In this document: positions 51,055 to 61,360 of the stretch, one piece after another
Position numbering within the stretch: the first letter of the stretch is position 1
Layout of the letters: every line of letters starts with the position of its first letter
DNA from: Megalonaias nervosa
Lineage: Eukaryota; Mollusca; Bivalvia; Unionida; Unionidae
Assembly (NCBI GenBank): GCA_016617855.1
Contig: JAECUM010004358.1
Location: 84,059-148,058 of the forward strand
Length of the DNA: 64,000 nucleotides
Direction of reading: 5' to 3'
Notes under the pieces: generated by a model
Told to the model about the DNA's origin: nothing
Databases searched by the model: none
The model's input: the letters and a program-made list of their open reading frames with translations, nothing else
Made by a program: the position numbers and the translations under genes

Positions 51055-52458
51055 TTGGACAAGTAGTATGATAATGAATACAATATCAAAACACCGTTTC
51101 CGTCTAGTAGCCAGATAATGAATATGGTATCAGAACACCATTACAGACGAGTAGTAGGATAATTAATACGGTATCAGAACACCATTACAGACGATTAGTA
51201 AGATAATGAATACGGTAACAGAACACCATTACAGACGAGTAGTAAGATAATTAATACGGTATCAGAACACCATTACAGACCAGTAGTAAAATAATGAATA
51301 TGGTATCAGAACACCATTATAGACTAGTGGTAGGTTAATGAATACGGTATCAGAACATTTCAGACGAGTAGGAGGATGATGAATGCGGTATCAGAAAACC
51401 ATTACAGACGAGTAGTAGGATAATAAATACGGTATCAGAACACCATTACAGTCGAGCAGTAAGATAATGAATACGGTATCAGAACACAATTACAGACAAG
51501 TAGTAGGATAATGAATACGGTATTAGAACATAATTACAGACGAGTACTAGGATAATGAATACGGTATCAGAACACCATTACAGACGAGTAGTAGGATAAC
51601 GAATACGGTATCAGAACACCGTTACAGACGAGTAGTCGGATAATGAATACGGTATCAGAACACAATTACAGACGAGCGGTAGAATAATGAATACGATACC
51701 AGAACACTAGTAGTAGGATAATGAATACGGTATCAGAACACCATTACAGACGTGTAGGAGGATAATGAATACGGTATCAGAACATTTCAGACGAGTAGGA
51801 GGAGGATGAATGCGGTATCAGAAAACCATTACAGAGGAGTAGTAGGATAATAAATACGGTATCAAAACACCATTACAGTCGAGCAGTAAGATAATGAATA
51901 CGGTATCAGAACACAATTACAGACGAGTAGTAGGATAATAAATACGGTATCAGAACACCATTACAGACGAGTACTAGGATAATGAATACGGTATCAGAAC
52001 ACCATTATAGACGAGTAGTAGGATAACGAATACGGTATCGGAACACCATTACAGACGAGTAGTAGGATAATGAATACGGTATCAGAACACAATTAGAGAC
52101 GAGTGGTAGAATAATGAATACGATACCAGAACACTAGTAGTAGGATAATGAATACGGTATCAGAACACCATTACAGATGTATAGGAGGATAATGAATACG
52201 GTATCAGAACACAATTACAGACGAGTAGTAGAATAATGAATACGGTATCAGAACACAATTACAGACGAGTAGTAGAATAACGAATACGGTATCAGAAAAC
52301 CATTACAGACGAGTAGTCGGATAATAAATACGGTATCAGAAAACCATTACAGACGAGTAGTAAGGTAATGAATGCTGTATCAGAAAACCATTACAGACGA
52401 GTAGGAGGATAATGAATACGGTATCAAAACACCATTTCAGACGAGTAATAGTATAATT
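51055..52458. repeat. 44-bp minisatellite with higher-order structure
   Basis: About 32 copies of a 44-bp unit around GGATAATGAATACGGTATCA, with GAACACCATTACAGACGAGT in the other half. Variant and short units recur in the same order about 430 bp apart. The short GATACCAGAACACTAG unit is near 51690 and again near 52125. The GAATGCGGTATCAG variant is near 51380 and again near 51810. A block of about ten units was therefore duplicated. Confidence 0.95.
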
Positions 52459-54786
52459 AATGCATTTCAAGATAATCGTTATTTGTTTTAATGGAAAGGA
52501 GGAGGATCTATTACATAACTTGTTCATGCAGCGCTAGTTGATATATTTAGAGCAATTAGTGTATTAATTTGGTAAGTTATTAAAAATGAAGTCAATATTC
52601 AAAATAAACATCACAAATCCAAGGACCAGAAGAAATAAGTGAACTGTTAAATTCACGCACACGCACTGACAGATAAAAAAAAAATTTGCTCATAGATGTG
52701 CACTACATTTCTTGATTTGTCACTTTAAAATGTTTTTAAAACATTAATTAAGACTGAAACTATCTTGAACAAAACGTTATTATATACAGTCCGTAACAAA
52801 CGAGAATCTATTAACACTTCTTTAAATCCGTGCATACCGTGATATTGATCTTTCCAAGTAAGTTTTTATTCACAGTGATACTGTAAAGGCCATGCAGCTG
52901 ACACTATAACGGGTGTAGATCGATTGACAATGTTTGGTTTGAGCCTTCTCCAGATAAGATTAAGCTGGATACGTTATTTCTCTGTAAAACGACTGGGGCC
53001 CATTTCACTAAAGTGCCTAAGATGTGCGTAACGTACGTCTGGCGTAAGTTACGCAAACAACCTTGCTTAAGCAAAATTTACCCGTTTCACTAACGTTCCA
53101 TAAACTACGCATGAACGTAAATACTCGCGTAACTTAAGGTAGGCACCTAGCTGGCGTATGTTTTGCGCAAGGAAAAAAATGGCCGCTTTTATCATCTTCG
53201 GACTGAATAAAAATAAAAATATCGGACGAAGTTTGCGACGATAACGTGTATTCCGGAACAGTACACAGGTCCTGAATACTTTGTATGCTCGCAGTTTAAC
53301 ATCAAGATACCGCTTTCCAATAGACATTTTTCTGCAACTGACAGATTTGGTGTGAGATGATATACAGAGACCAACACCGAGATCTCATCTTATGCCCGCA
53401 CATATTCAGGTTTGTATTTTGCCTCTTAAATTTAAGTATGCCACTCGTAAATACCCTGCTAAAATTAGCATTTACTTGCCCAATGAGAATCGGCTAGCTG
53501 GCAGGGGGTTAAGTGGGGTATTATTTTGGTGTTGAAAGAATACTATTATGCATCGTGTGTGTGTGTGTGTGTGAAATAGAACACGAACTTAAAACTATCT
53601 AAACGATACAATTAGTAATATACAAAAAGCTTGCCGAATTGCTTTTTAATTAGCTTTTCATTTAACGTTGCATATAATTAAGTCTTTACAACGGTGCGTC
53701 TTGAGACTGACAATGTATTGTCTCCCCTCCCAATATTCTTTTTTTTTCAATGCAGTGATTTAATTTTACAACAAAGGACCAAATACATCTTCCCCTGTAT
53801 TGCAAAACATAAATATATGTCACTACGATGCATACAGATGTATGGTAAGTATCAGAGTAATAAATAGCAAGTTGAAGACCGCTGACAGTTTATTATCCCA
53901 ACGAGTCTGACGTTTTATTACCCCCCCCCCCCGCCATAAAAAAACAACTACTAAAATTTGCGACAACACCAAATAACTTCATATGTACTAAAAATATAAA
54001 TTGTACTATAGATAAGGTTATTTCGTGTTGTCACACATTTAAGTATAGATAATATTTTTTGTATCTTTCGTGTTTTATTGATAAACGTCCGACTCTAGTG
54101 CTTACAACCAAATTACTTACCTTACAATAAACGTCCAAATGATCTTTTTTTCTGGGTTAGGTGGGATTTGGTTTACCAGCATTTAATAAACATTTCAAAT
54201 TTTTCATTAAGACACTGGCAAATGTGGGCTGTAACCCAATTCTAGCTACCGATAAGTATACCTCTTGAACTATTAGAGGCTCGATTAAGGGGGAAGTATA
54301 AACATGTGGCTCCCATATACATTAGTATTTATTGTTTTATACCAGTTTAATTCTATTATTTCAGCGATATATTTTTTCCACTTTGATTATCATAAAAATG
54401 AATTTTTGCATGTAATAAAAGGTTAATGTTAATAGTTTACACTGTAGACCGTTTTTTGCAATTGCCCAGAAAATTTCATCCATTTTAAAAAAAAAAAAGT
54501 TATTGCAATTTCATAGACAATTGCATTCAATTCTTAAAAAATAAAAATTAAATATCAATTTTGTGTCCTTTAATGTGCATCTTCTTTAGATGTAATATAA
54601 TATCTTCTTTAAAAATGCCCACCAACCCCAAACTTATTGATGAACTTTACTGAGATGGCAAGATAGCATAAAGGAAATAAAATATACATACATAAATACA
54701 GACAGAAATACTGATAAGTAAATCTGTCAGTATATCAATTTCTTTCTGACGATTCTGAGCGTGAGGGTGGGATAGGGAGGTGGTTT
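52459..54786. other. Non-coding stretch left of the viral element
   Basis: A segment at about 52985-53170 (CCCATTTCACTAAAGTGCC ... CGTTTCACTAACG, rich in GTAAC/GTTAC words) looks like an old interspersed element. A (GT)9 run sits at 53558 and C11 near 53925. No viral gene is recognisable here, so the left end of the element is taken to be at or close to 54787. Confidence 0.4.
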
Positions 54787-55025
54787 AGCAGCAGAGAGGG
54801 TGAACAGACCATTTTGCTTGAGACAATATTTATGAAAAAATAAGCCTTTCTACGAAAAGGAAATCTTAAGGTCAGTAACGTTAAACCACAACCTCTAACT
54901 GACCATGAGATTTCTCTAGGGTTAGCTTATCTCGTTACTTTATCTCTGACTCTTTGGGTTTTTTTATGGTGTGTTTATTTTACTCGCCGGTCACTCAACG
55001 TTGGTCGTTCACCCTCTCTGCTGCT
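54787..55025. repeat. Palindrome-ended unit PU1
   Basis: A 239-bp unit starts AGCAGCAGAGAGGGTGAAC and ends with the exact reverse complement of those 19 bp. Inside it are blocks shared with PU2 (62336-62540) in the same orientation: GACCATTTTGCTTGAGAC, GGTCAGT(A/G)ACGTTAAACC with ACAACCTCTAACT, TCTCGTTACTTT and GGTCACTCA. The ATPase reading frame stops 5 bp to its right. There is no short target duplication around it (flanks TGGTTT and GTAATT). Confidence 0.88.
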
Positions 55026-55029
55026 GTAA

Positions 55030-55694
55030 TTAACCAAAGATTTTATCCAGACCTATACGATATCTAGATCTTGGGTCATGTAAATTTATTGTTATAAATC
55101 CGAACGGAATAGCTTGTGCTTTTGAAAAGAAATTTCTAAACTTAATCATATCCATGTCCCCTGAACACCAAGTATAATAAATAATTTGTAAAGTATAATT
55201 ATCTACTCCATTAAACACAAGATATCGCAATTATCTCTGATCGCTTTAGGAATTTGCGTGTATTTCTGAGTTAAATAAATTACGTCTGTATTTTTGTGAC
55301 GGCCTCGCGAAAATATCCGAGCTGGATTGGATTGTTTATCCAGCATTACATCATCATACACTACGAGATTATTGATACATCCATCAAGATTATCTATGGA
55401 TGGAGCTTCATCGATATCGGTAATAAAATCAATAGCATCATTATCAGGACACGTCAGCGACTTTGCATTTTCATTAAAATCTTTAAGTACTTCGTAACAT
55501 CGTTGATCATCTACAGATGGTGCTACTAAATATAATTTATCCCACTTGAGCCATCGCATTATCAGATTAAGTAATAATTGCGTTTTACCAGACCCAGATG
55601 GGCCAAGTATAATTGCTCTGATAGAATTTGGTAGCGCTGGATGATGTTTGACTGGCTCTTGTTTTCGTGTCGCTGAGAAGTCAATTATATCCAT
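55030..55694 (-). pseudogene. Viral genome-packaging ATPase (A32/FtsK-HerA superfamily), one frameshift
   Basis: The ATG at 55694 is chosen over the upstream one because it gives the family's usual start and leaves room for the divergent gene. The first 163 codons hold Walker A GPSGSGKT (31-38), Walker B LVVYDDVML (110-118, acidic pair 114-115) and LTQKY (141-145). At 55203 the frame hits a stop. The C-terminal part continues in another frame at 55030-55230 (ends RYRIGLDKIFG), so a single shift lies near 55205-55230. The enzyme pumps viral DNA into capsids. It stands divergently to the PLA2 gene, 11 bp apart. Confidence 0.85.
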
Positions 55695-55705
55695 ATAATA
55701 ATAAT

Positions 55706-56206
55706 ATGGATTTATATTGTGTTCGATGTAGAGCACCCACTCATACCAGTGGATTAACGACAATAATAATAAAAAATAACAGGCGCGCACTTACAGGCAG
55801 GTGTGTGAAATGTGGTACAAAAAAATATAAATTTATTTCATTAAAGACAGGTGGAGATATCGCTGCTTCGTTAGGTAAATTACCAGGAGCTCCATGGGCA
55901 AAGTATCCTGGTGAGAAACATTTACCTGGATATAATTATTGTGGTCCTGGAACTCGTCTTGATATCCGACTCGATAACCAAGACCAACCAAAACCTGGAG
56001 AGTATCCAATAAACGCAATTGATCAAGCGTGTCACATTCACGATGTCGCGTATAAAAGTAAAGATTTACAACAACGACATCTCGCCGATATAAAATTAAT
56101 TCATGCCATAAATAATGTAAAAGATAAATCACTTCGAGAAAGATTAGCTGCTTTTCTGATAAAAGCTGGTATGAAAGGTAAAATAATGTTAGGGGCTGGT
56201 AATTAA
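55706..56206 (+). CDS. Zinc-ribbon plus phospholipase A2 protein (viral)
   Basis: The intact 166-residue frame starts from the ATG at 55706. The further 13 codons upstream would overlap the ATPase start. Residues 5-36 form a four-cysteine zinc ribbon (CVRC ... CVKC). Residues 76-83 (YNYCGPGT) match the calcium loop of secreted/parvovirus-type PLA2, and 106-113 (DQACHIHD) the catalytic His-Asp. A Lys-rich, helical C-terminus ends GKIMLGAGN. PLA2 domains in parvovirus VP1 and in adintovirus proteins breach endosomal membranes during entry. A related but ruined copy is at 24.0-24.2 kb. The integrase frame opens 4 bp after the stop. Confidence 0.88.
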   Translation: MDLYCVRCRAPTHTSGLTTIIIKNNRRALTGRCVKCGTKKYKFISLKTGGDIAASLGKLPGAPWAKYPGEKHLPGYNYCGPGTRLDIRLDNQDQPKPGEYPINAIDQACHIHDVAYKSKDLQQRHLADIKLIHAINNVKDKSLRERLAAFLIKAGMKGKIMLGAGN

Positions 56207-56210
56207 TCAA

Positions 56211-57191
56211 TTGATTATTATCATAATAATGGAATCTGTTTATTATAGCCCAAGAGTATATTGGAGAGGTAAAGCAGCGATTAGTAAACTTGCTGAAGCA
56301 GCAAAAGTCTCACGTGATGTCGCTGCAGCGTGGTTAGCACGACAGGCAATATGGCAAATTTATCTACCACCACCTAAAAAAATTCAGTATGCACATTTTG
56401 ATGTCAGTAGCCCTAATGAAGTTCATCAAGCAGATATTTTGTTTTTACCATTAAAATTGGCAGACGTCAATACACATACAGATACGCGTTAACCGTCGTT
56501 GACGTTGCGAGTAGATATAAAGAAGCAGAACCACTATCAACTAAAACAGCAACTGAAGTTGCATCTGCGTTTGAACGAATTTATCAACGTGGTGGTCTAC
56601 GATGGCCACAACTGCTACAGGTTGATCCTGGCAAAGAATTTCTTGGTGCAGTATCATCGTTGATGAAGCGACATAACGTTAAAATCAGACGAGGACACAC
56701 GAAATTCATCGTGATCAGGCAATTTTGAACGATTTAATCGAACACTTGCTGAGCGGTTATTTGGATACCAATACGCGAGGGAAATATCCGCTGACTTTAA
56801 GTCCACGGAGAGATCTCGTGAATGGGTTGCAAGGTTACCGAGTGTGATAGCTGCGTTAAACAACGAAGTGACTCGTGCAACTTTTATGAAACCTTCTAAT
56901 GCGATCACAAAAAAATATATACCAATACAACGTAAATCATCCTCTCAACCAGTACTAGGTAATGTTACCGTAAGATATTTATATGAACCTGGTGAACTTG
57001 AAGGAGGTAGAAAAAGAGCAACTGATCCTATCTGGAGTGTGACCACACACAAAATTTCTAGTGTGGTAAGGTCCACAGGTAGACCCGCAATCTACAGATT
57101 AGATTCAACTGCTCCTCAGCGTGGATTTGTACGCGAACAATTACAAATAATTCCTACGGATACACAATTACCACCGCGTTCACTTTTATAA
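56211..57191 (+). pseudogene. Retroviral-type (rve) integrase of Polinton/adintovirus, frameshifted
   Basis: The N-terminal frame (56211-56492, likely first Met at 56229) carries the first catalytic Asp in HQADILFLP (codon near 56433). The core continues in another frame from about 56470 with ALTVVDVASRYKE and the second Asp in LLQVDPGKEF. A further disturbance at about 56690-56740 precedes the ERFNRTL region of the catalytic Glu. The last 115 codons (56844-57191) are open again and contain a basic, chromo-like C-terminal domain (FVREQLQIIP near the end). At least two frameshifts separate the parts, so no active enzyme is made. In this virus class it joins viral DNA to the host genome. Confidence 0.85.
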
Positions 57192-57434
57192 ACTTCCACC
57201 AGGGTGTCCAGCGCCTCGACGTCGATTACATTCAAGACAGGTCAGCATCACGTTTTCGCGTGTGTGACCAAGACTACCATTAATTCTATCAACGGTAAAT
57301 TGTCTTGGATTATTACTCGAGTACTGCCACAGCATATTACAGTTACAACTTGCACCATGATTATTCTGTTGTGCTTTTAGTGTTATAATAAATTCAGCAT
57401 CAATACTAAAATCGCGATTATTTTTTTTTGTCAC
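57186..57434 (-). CDS. Small HNH-type endonuclease-like protein (viral)
   Basis: An 82-residue frame has CNC (30-32), FTVDRINGSLGHT (46-58) and NVMLTCLECNRRR (61-73), the zinc-bound beta-beta-alpha metal pattern of HNH / endonuclease VII-like proteins. The usual first His is replaced by the VDR context common in this subtype. Its start overlaps the helicase stop by 17 bp, and its end overlaps the integrase stop by 6 bp. It may be a C-terminal fragment of a longer protein. Role in the virus unknown; resolving DNA structures is a guess. Confidence 0.65.
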   Translation of the reverse strand: MTKKNNRDFSIDAEFIITLKAQQNNHGASCNCNMLWQYSSNNPRQFTVDRINGSLGHTRENVMLTCLECNRRRGAGHPGGSL

Positions 57435-58933
57435 ATTGATTATAACTCGCTAATTTTTTATTGATATGGGCAAAGTTGTCAGGAATTTCTTCGGTTATTA
57501 CGGAATCCTTGATAACCCGGCCCAGTTGAGATATTCTTCTGACTCGAGACACTGCTAGATAAACTAAATTTGACCACTGAATACGATCATCGACAATCCA
57601 AATATTTGTATCGGTAATAGTTAATCCCTGTGATGAGTTAATCGTTATAGCGTATCTTAACGTCCACGGCGATTTATCCATGCTTAACGGGCTCTCAACA
57701 ACGTCAACAACAACTAAAACAATATCATTTAATACAAGATTTTGTATTCCACCACCAGGAATCTCAACATCAACATTTTGTCGTCGAGTATCTGCTGGGC
57801 GATAACACAAAGGTACAGGTAGATTTGAAAATTTTTCTTTATGTAACGTAAATAATTGTTGTTGAAGTGTATCGCGAACTATTTTTCTACTTGCAACTAT
57901 CAAATCAGCAGATCTCCATAAAGTCCAAAAATCATTCATAGAAGTTTCTGGAATTACTTTACGCATTATTTCACACTGTATTTTATCTGGCTGTAGTCTT
58001 ATTAACTTTTGGACCGCTCCGGTGGCCTAGTGGTTAGAGCGTCCGCCTCGGATGCGGGAGGTCGTCGGTTTGATCCCCGGTCGAGTCATACCAAAGACTT
58101 ACAAAAATGGTACTAACAGCTGCCTCTCTTGGCGCTCAGCATTAAGAGGTTAGTGTTAGGACTGGTCGGCCTGGTGTCAGGATAATGTGACTGGGTGTGA
58201 CATCATGCTACATGTCTGCGGCATGATGCCCCAGTGCTAGACATCACTTTAAACTGCCACACTGCAGACATCGTAGCGATATGACTGAAAAATTGTTAAA
58301 GCTATGTTAAATATCATAATCACATCACATCACATCACTTATTAACTTTTAAAACTCTTTTAGTGATTTATCAATAGCTCCATGGTCATCAGTTATTTCT
58401 TCGTAATAATCTACAAATGTTTTCAGGCACCCATGTGGAGACGATCCAATGAAAGGTCGTGGTTGACCATGATCGCCACACATTATCACAACAGTATTCT
58501 TCAATAACAGCCAATCAAGAAATATTTTTAATACCTCTAGGGATACCGTGCATATCTCGTCCCAGATAATAATTTTAGGAATGTATTTCTCACCCATCCT
58601 CGATGGAGTCCATGCGTCTCCGCACCATCTAAAGAAACTATGATATGTACACGATTTTACTCCTCGTTCTTTTATTTCCCTTGCGAGTTTATGTGTCGGT
58701 GTCAAAACAATCATATCAGAATAATTACTAAATAATTCAATCGCGAGTGTTGTTTTACCTGAACCACCACACCCATTAAGATAAACGGTTTTATGTCTAG
58801 CCACAGGATCACATACAGATGGTACCGATGACATCCCTGGTATTTGATTATTCTTGTAATATGTTTTCGCAATTTCAACATCGGCAGATTCAGAATAACT
58901 AATTATATCTTCACGTTTTATTCTCCATTTGCC
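57418..58933 (-). pseudogene. SF1 (Pif1/RecD-like) helicase region, interrupted by a SINE and in-frame stops
   Basis: The N-terminal part (58349-58834) has Walker A GCGGSGKT (21-28 from Met 58834), TPTHKLA (motif Ia), IIIWDE (88-93) and CGDHGQ (119-124). The C-terminal part (57418-57966) has TINSSQGLT and YLAVSRVRR, motifs V/VI of the UvrD_C_2 fold. The two lie in the same frame once the 340-bp SINE-plus-duplication is discounted. A TAA at 58349-58351 also lies in the pre-insertion site. Upstream, 33 open codons connect it in frame to the polymerase, with only the TGA at 58934-58936 between. Probably it once unwound viral DNA as part of, or next to, the polymerase. Confidence 0.8.
58011..58337 (+). 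mobile_element. tRNA-headed SINE, copy 5, inserted in the viral helicase
   Basis: A full-length plus-strand copy: head with A box TGGCCTAGTGG and B-box region GGTTTGATCCC, body, and a (CACAT)n tail. The 13-bp duplication CTTATTAACTTTT at 57998-58010 and 58338-58350 brackets it. Low divergence from the other copies suggests that the SINE was still active after the virus had entered the genome. Confidence 0.95.
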
Positions 58934-61147
58934 TCATGATGCATGATTGTTAATATGCAATTGTTTTAAGGAATCCGCATATTTTTTCTTTATATAAAAT
59001 GAATCTGTCGCGACTCTGACTGCATAACGAGGAAATCGGTTTATCATCGATAATGGATTTATCGAAACATACGCTAGCATCGAAGATCTTAAATGAGTAA
59101 ACTGCGGTGACTCGCCATCAGTATAGCTCACAATTGTACCTAATTTAGTTCCGTCTGATAAATAAGCATTGCTTCGACTTATAAATGTGTTTTTCTCCGT
59201 TGTATCAGCAATTATAAAATCGAGTTCAGCATCGTCCATGATTAATCTTGTACACGCTCGTTTATGATCATATGATCCTCCTTGTGTAAATTTACCGATT
59301 ATTTTTCTGCCGAGATCTTTCGCAAATTTCTCATCACTTTCTCTCCTGCATTCACGTATACTATTAGTAATTTTAACAATATCATCTTCAGGATTAGGAA
59401 AATCTCTTCTAGCATCATTAATATTGAATACATCCGGTTCTGGCAACCAGACTTGTTTCTGCACGCGGTATGATATAATTGCTTCACTCACGCTCAACGA
59501 CACTAAAATTCCAGCATCAGGCATGTACTTTATTAGTAGTATTGGAGCCCAACCTCGCTCTGAAAAATGTCTTCCAAACCACGCATAAACAATCGGATGG
59601 AGATCCTCGTAAAACTCGAACGACTTTATACAGGCGAATCCGGTTAAGTCAAAATCTGGTAAGGGTCCGTTTGTCGCTATTCTGGTCATCTCGTGTGTCG
59701 GATGACGAAATCTCTTAAAATATTCAGAACTTTCTCCGTATCCAAGAAAACTTCCAGGATAACATGCTACCATATCAACTGAGATAACGTCATTATAATC
59801 GTATTTAGTATTCCACAATCCACCGTGTCCGTATTCCACACAACTGTGTTGGACATCTTCAAGAAATTCCAATCGTGTCGGTTTCCATGAATTTTTCTCC
59901 TGAGCGTAGTGAGCAGCAATTGATGGAATGGTAAAACAGTTATTAAGTAATTGTCCAACCTTAATATCATCAGAGGTATATTTTAATGCAAGATTTTTCA
60001 TTTCTTCGTGGAGAAATTCTGTACGATAAATATCACCATTAGACCGTACAAACTGATCATGATAATCATATTCCGAACTCTGAAACAGCCACACAGATAC
60101 AGGGTCAATTTTACTGATATTTCTGATAGCATCGAATACATGACCATTATAAAATTTAACCGTTCTGTCTCGTGGAAATACCGTTACTGCCACAGTCCAT
60201 GCATGAGCGTTATGATCAATAATATCTATCGAAGCTCCTCTTGATTTATATTTTGGTTTGTACAAAATCTCTCCGGTTAACGTCTTCACTGTTATTGGGA
60301 ATTTTAATTTCTTTCCCAGCTCAGCAACGTCGATGATGGACGCTCCGGTATCTTTAACTGTTTCTGCCCACATATTTATTTTTTTGCGTCTTAAATCCGT
60401 TAAACCGTTTCCGCGTATCGCGTTTGTGAAGTGTTCTGTAACCCGTTCAGCTACACAGTTTATTCTTGACGAAGTCAGTGATGACAATTTCATGGGTTTC
60501 AGATCCCCAACGTTAGGTTTATTATTTAACGGATATACCTCGTACACAACCGCAGTCACAGGATAAACTCGTTCGTAATATGATTTGTCAATACCAGTAA
60601 GTATTCCTGGTTTGGAATTTTTACTAAGAACAATATTATTTCCTGACTGCATGTGGACAGAATCACGTTTGTCACGAATAATCCAGGTGTCATCGTCTGT
60701 CTTTACAATAAATTTTATTAAAATAAAATATTTCTGAACAAGGTAGTCAATAATCTCTCTTTCTCGTTTGTCATTCATCACATTAACAGTATTTTCAATT
60801 CTGAACGTCGACCACACATGAGCCGCACCATCGTCGCGAAATTCCTTTTTGGCTTCACGGATACGTTTTGTTATATCTTTATTCGTTAAAGCTAGATCTT
60901 GCATCGAAAAACTAAATTTATATTTCGACAGTCTGTCAAGATCAAATCTAGCTCCAGAATGTTCAATTGCGGATAATTCCTTGATTATTATAATTAAGAC
61001 AAATATATATTTAAACTGAACTTTAATCTCTTGTATATGATTCAAACAAAGAATCGATGTAATTGGCTTATGATCGGATATACTTCTCCTTGTAACAAAA
61101 CATGCGTAAACGAATTCTGCGGCTACCATATGCAATGTGTTAGACAA
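58934..61147 (-). CDS. Protein-primed family B DNA polymerase (viral), C-terminus cut by TGA
   Basis: An open frame of 737 codons. Motif A is ISVDMVACYPG (Asp 458), motif B is GRKIIGKFTQGG (about 613-624), and motif C is VATDSFYI (Asp 715), where the first Asp of the usual DTD is Ala. An IDIIDHNAHAW segment (308-317) and a conserved YEVYPLNNKPN region are typical of Polinton-type polymerases. No clear 3'-5' exonuclease triad was seen. The first 37 codons overlap the divergent zinc-protein gene, so the true start is probably lower (next Met at 60904). After the TGA at 58934-58936 the frame stays open into the helicase. The enzyme would copy the viral genome from a protein primer. Confidence 0.85.
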   Translation of the reverse strand: MSNTLHMVAAEFVYACFVTRRSISDHKPITSILCLNHIQEIKVQFKYIFVLIIIIKELSAIEHSGARFDLDRLSKYKFSFSMQDLALTNKDITKRIREAKKEFRDDGAAHVWSTFRIENTVNVMNDKREREIIDYLVQKYFILIKFIVKTDDDTWIIRDKRDSVHMQSGNNIVLSKNSKPGILTGIDKSYYERVYPVTAVVYEVYPLNNKPNVGDLKPMKLSSLTSSRINCVAERVTEHFTNAIRGNGLTDLRRKKINMWAETVKDTGASIIDVAELGKKLKFPITVKTLTGEILYKPKYKSRGASIDIIDHNAHAWTVAVTVFPRDRTVKFYNGHVFDAIRNISKIDPVSVWLFQSSEYDYHDQFVRSNGDIYRTEFLHEEMKNLALKYTSDDIKVGQLLNNCFTIPSIAAHYAQEKNSWKPTRLEFLEDVQHSCVEYGHGGLWNTKYDYNDVISVDMVACYPGSFLGYGESSEYFKRFRHPTHEMTRIATNGPLPDFDLTGFACIKSFEFYEDLHPIVYAWFGRHFSERGWAPILLIKYMPDAGILVSLSVSEAIISYRVQKQVWLPEPDVFNINDARRDFPNPEDDIVKITNSIRECRRESDEKFAKDLGRKIIGKFTQGGSYDHKRACTRLIMDDAELDFIIADTTEKNTFISRSNAYLSDGTKLGTIVSYTDGESPQFTHLRSSMLAYVSINPLSMINRFPRYAVRVATDSFYIKKKYADSLKQLHINNHAS

Positions 61148-61282
61148 GGCAGTTTAGGACCAAAACCGTGTGTGCGGTGTGGTGTAGGAGTCAGAGGAAA
61201 AATCCAACTGTGTGTGCAATGTGGTGGTAAAAAATACAGAGAGCTGAAACGATATTACGATAAAAAAAAACACATCTTCTGA
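61037..61282 (+). CDS. Small multi-cysteine zinc protein (viral), function unknown
   Basis: The frame has two possible Met starts (61031, 61037). About 81 residues hold Cys at 8, 19, 23 and 28 and His 31, then CVRC (45-48) and CVQC (59-62), and a Lys/Tyr-rich tail. The pattern suggests two zinc-binding modules. It is divergent to the polymerase, and short cysteine proteins in this position occur in adinto-like elements. The name is left open. Confidence 0.65.
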   Translation: MIQTKNRCNWLMIGYTSPCNKTCVNEFCGYHMQCVRQGSLGPKPCVRCGVGVRGKIQLCVQCGGKKYRELKRYYDKKKHIF

Positions 61283-61360
61283 ATCTCCTATAAAAACCAA
61301 AGAAGATTATCTCGTTAGATTTTCAAAATAATGATTTAAACAAATAATATTAGTATATAA

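Noticed and set aside
51055..52458. CRISPR-like array
   Set aside because: The whole 44-bp unit repeats with no unique spacers, and the host is a eukaryote. It is a minisatellite.
54787..55025. PU1 as a simple MITE insertion with target duplication
   Set aside because: Flanking bases give no short direct repeat at PU1 or at PU2, and similarity continues about 10 bp past the inverted ends on the right. The MITE reading is kept only as an alternative.
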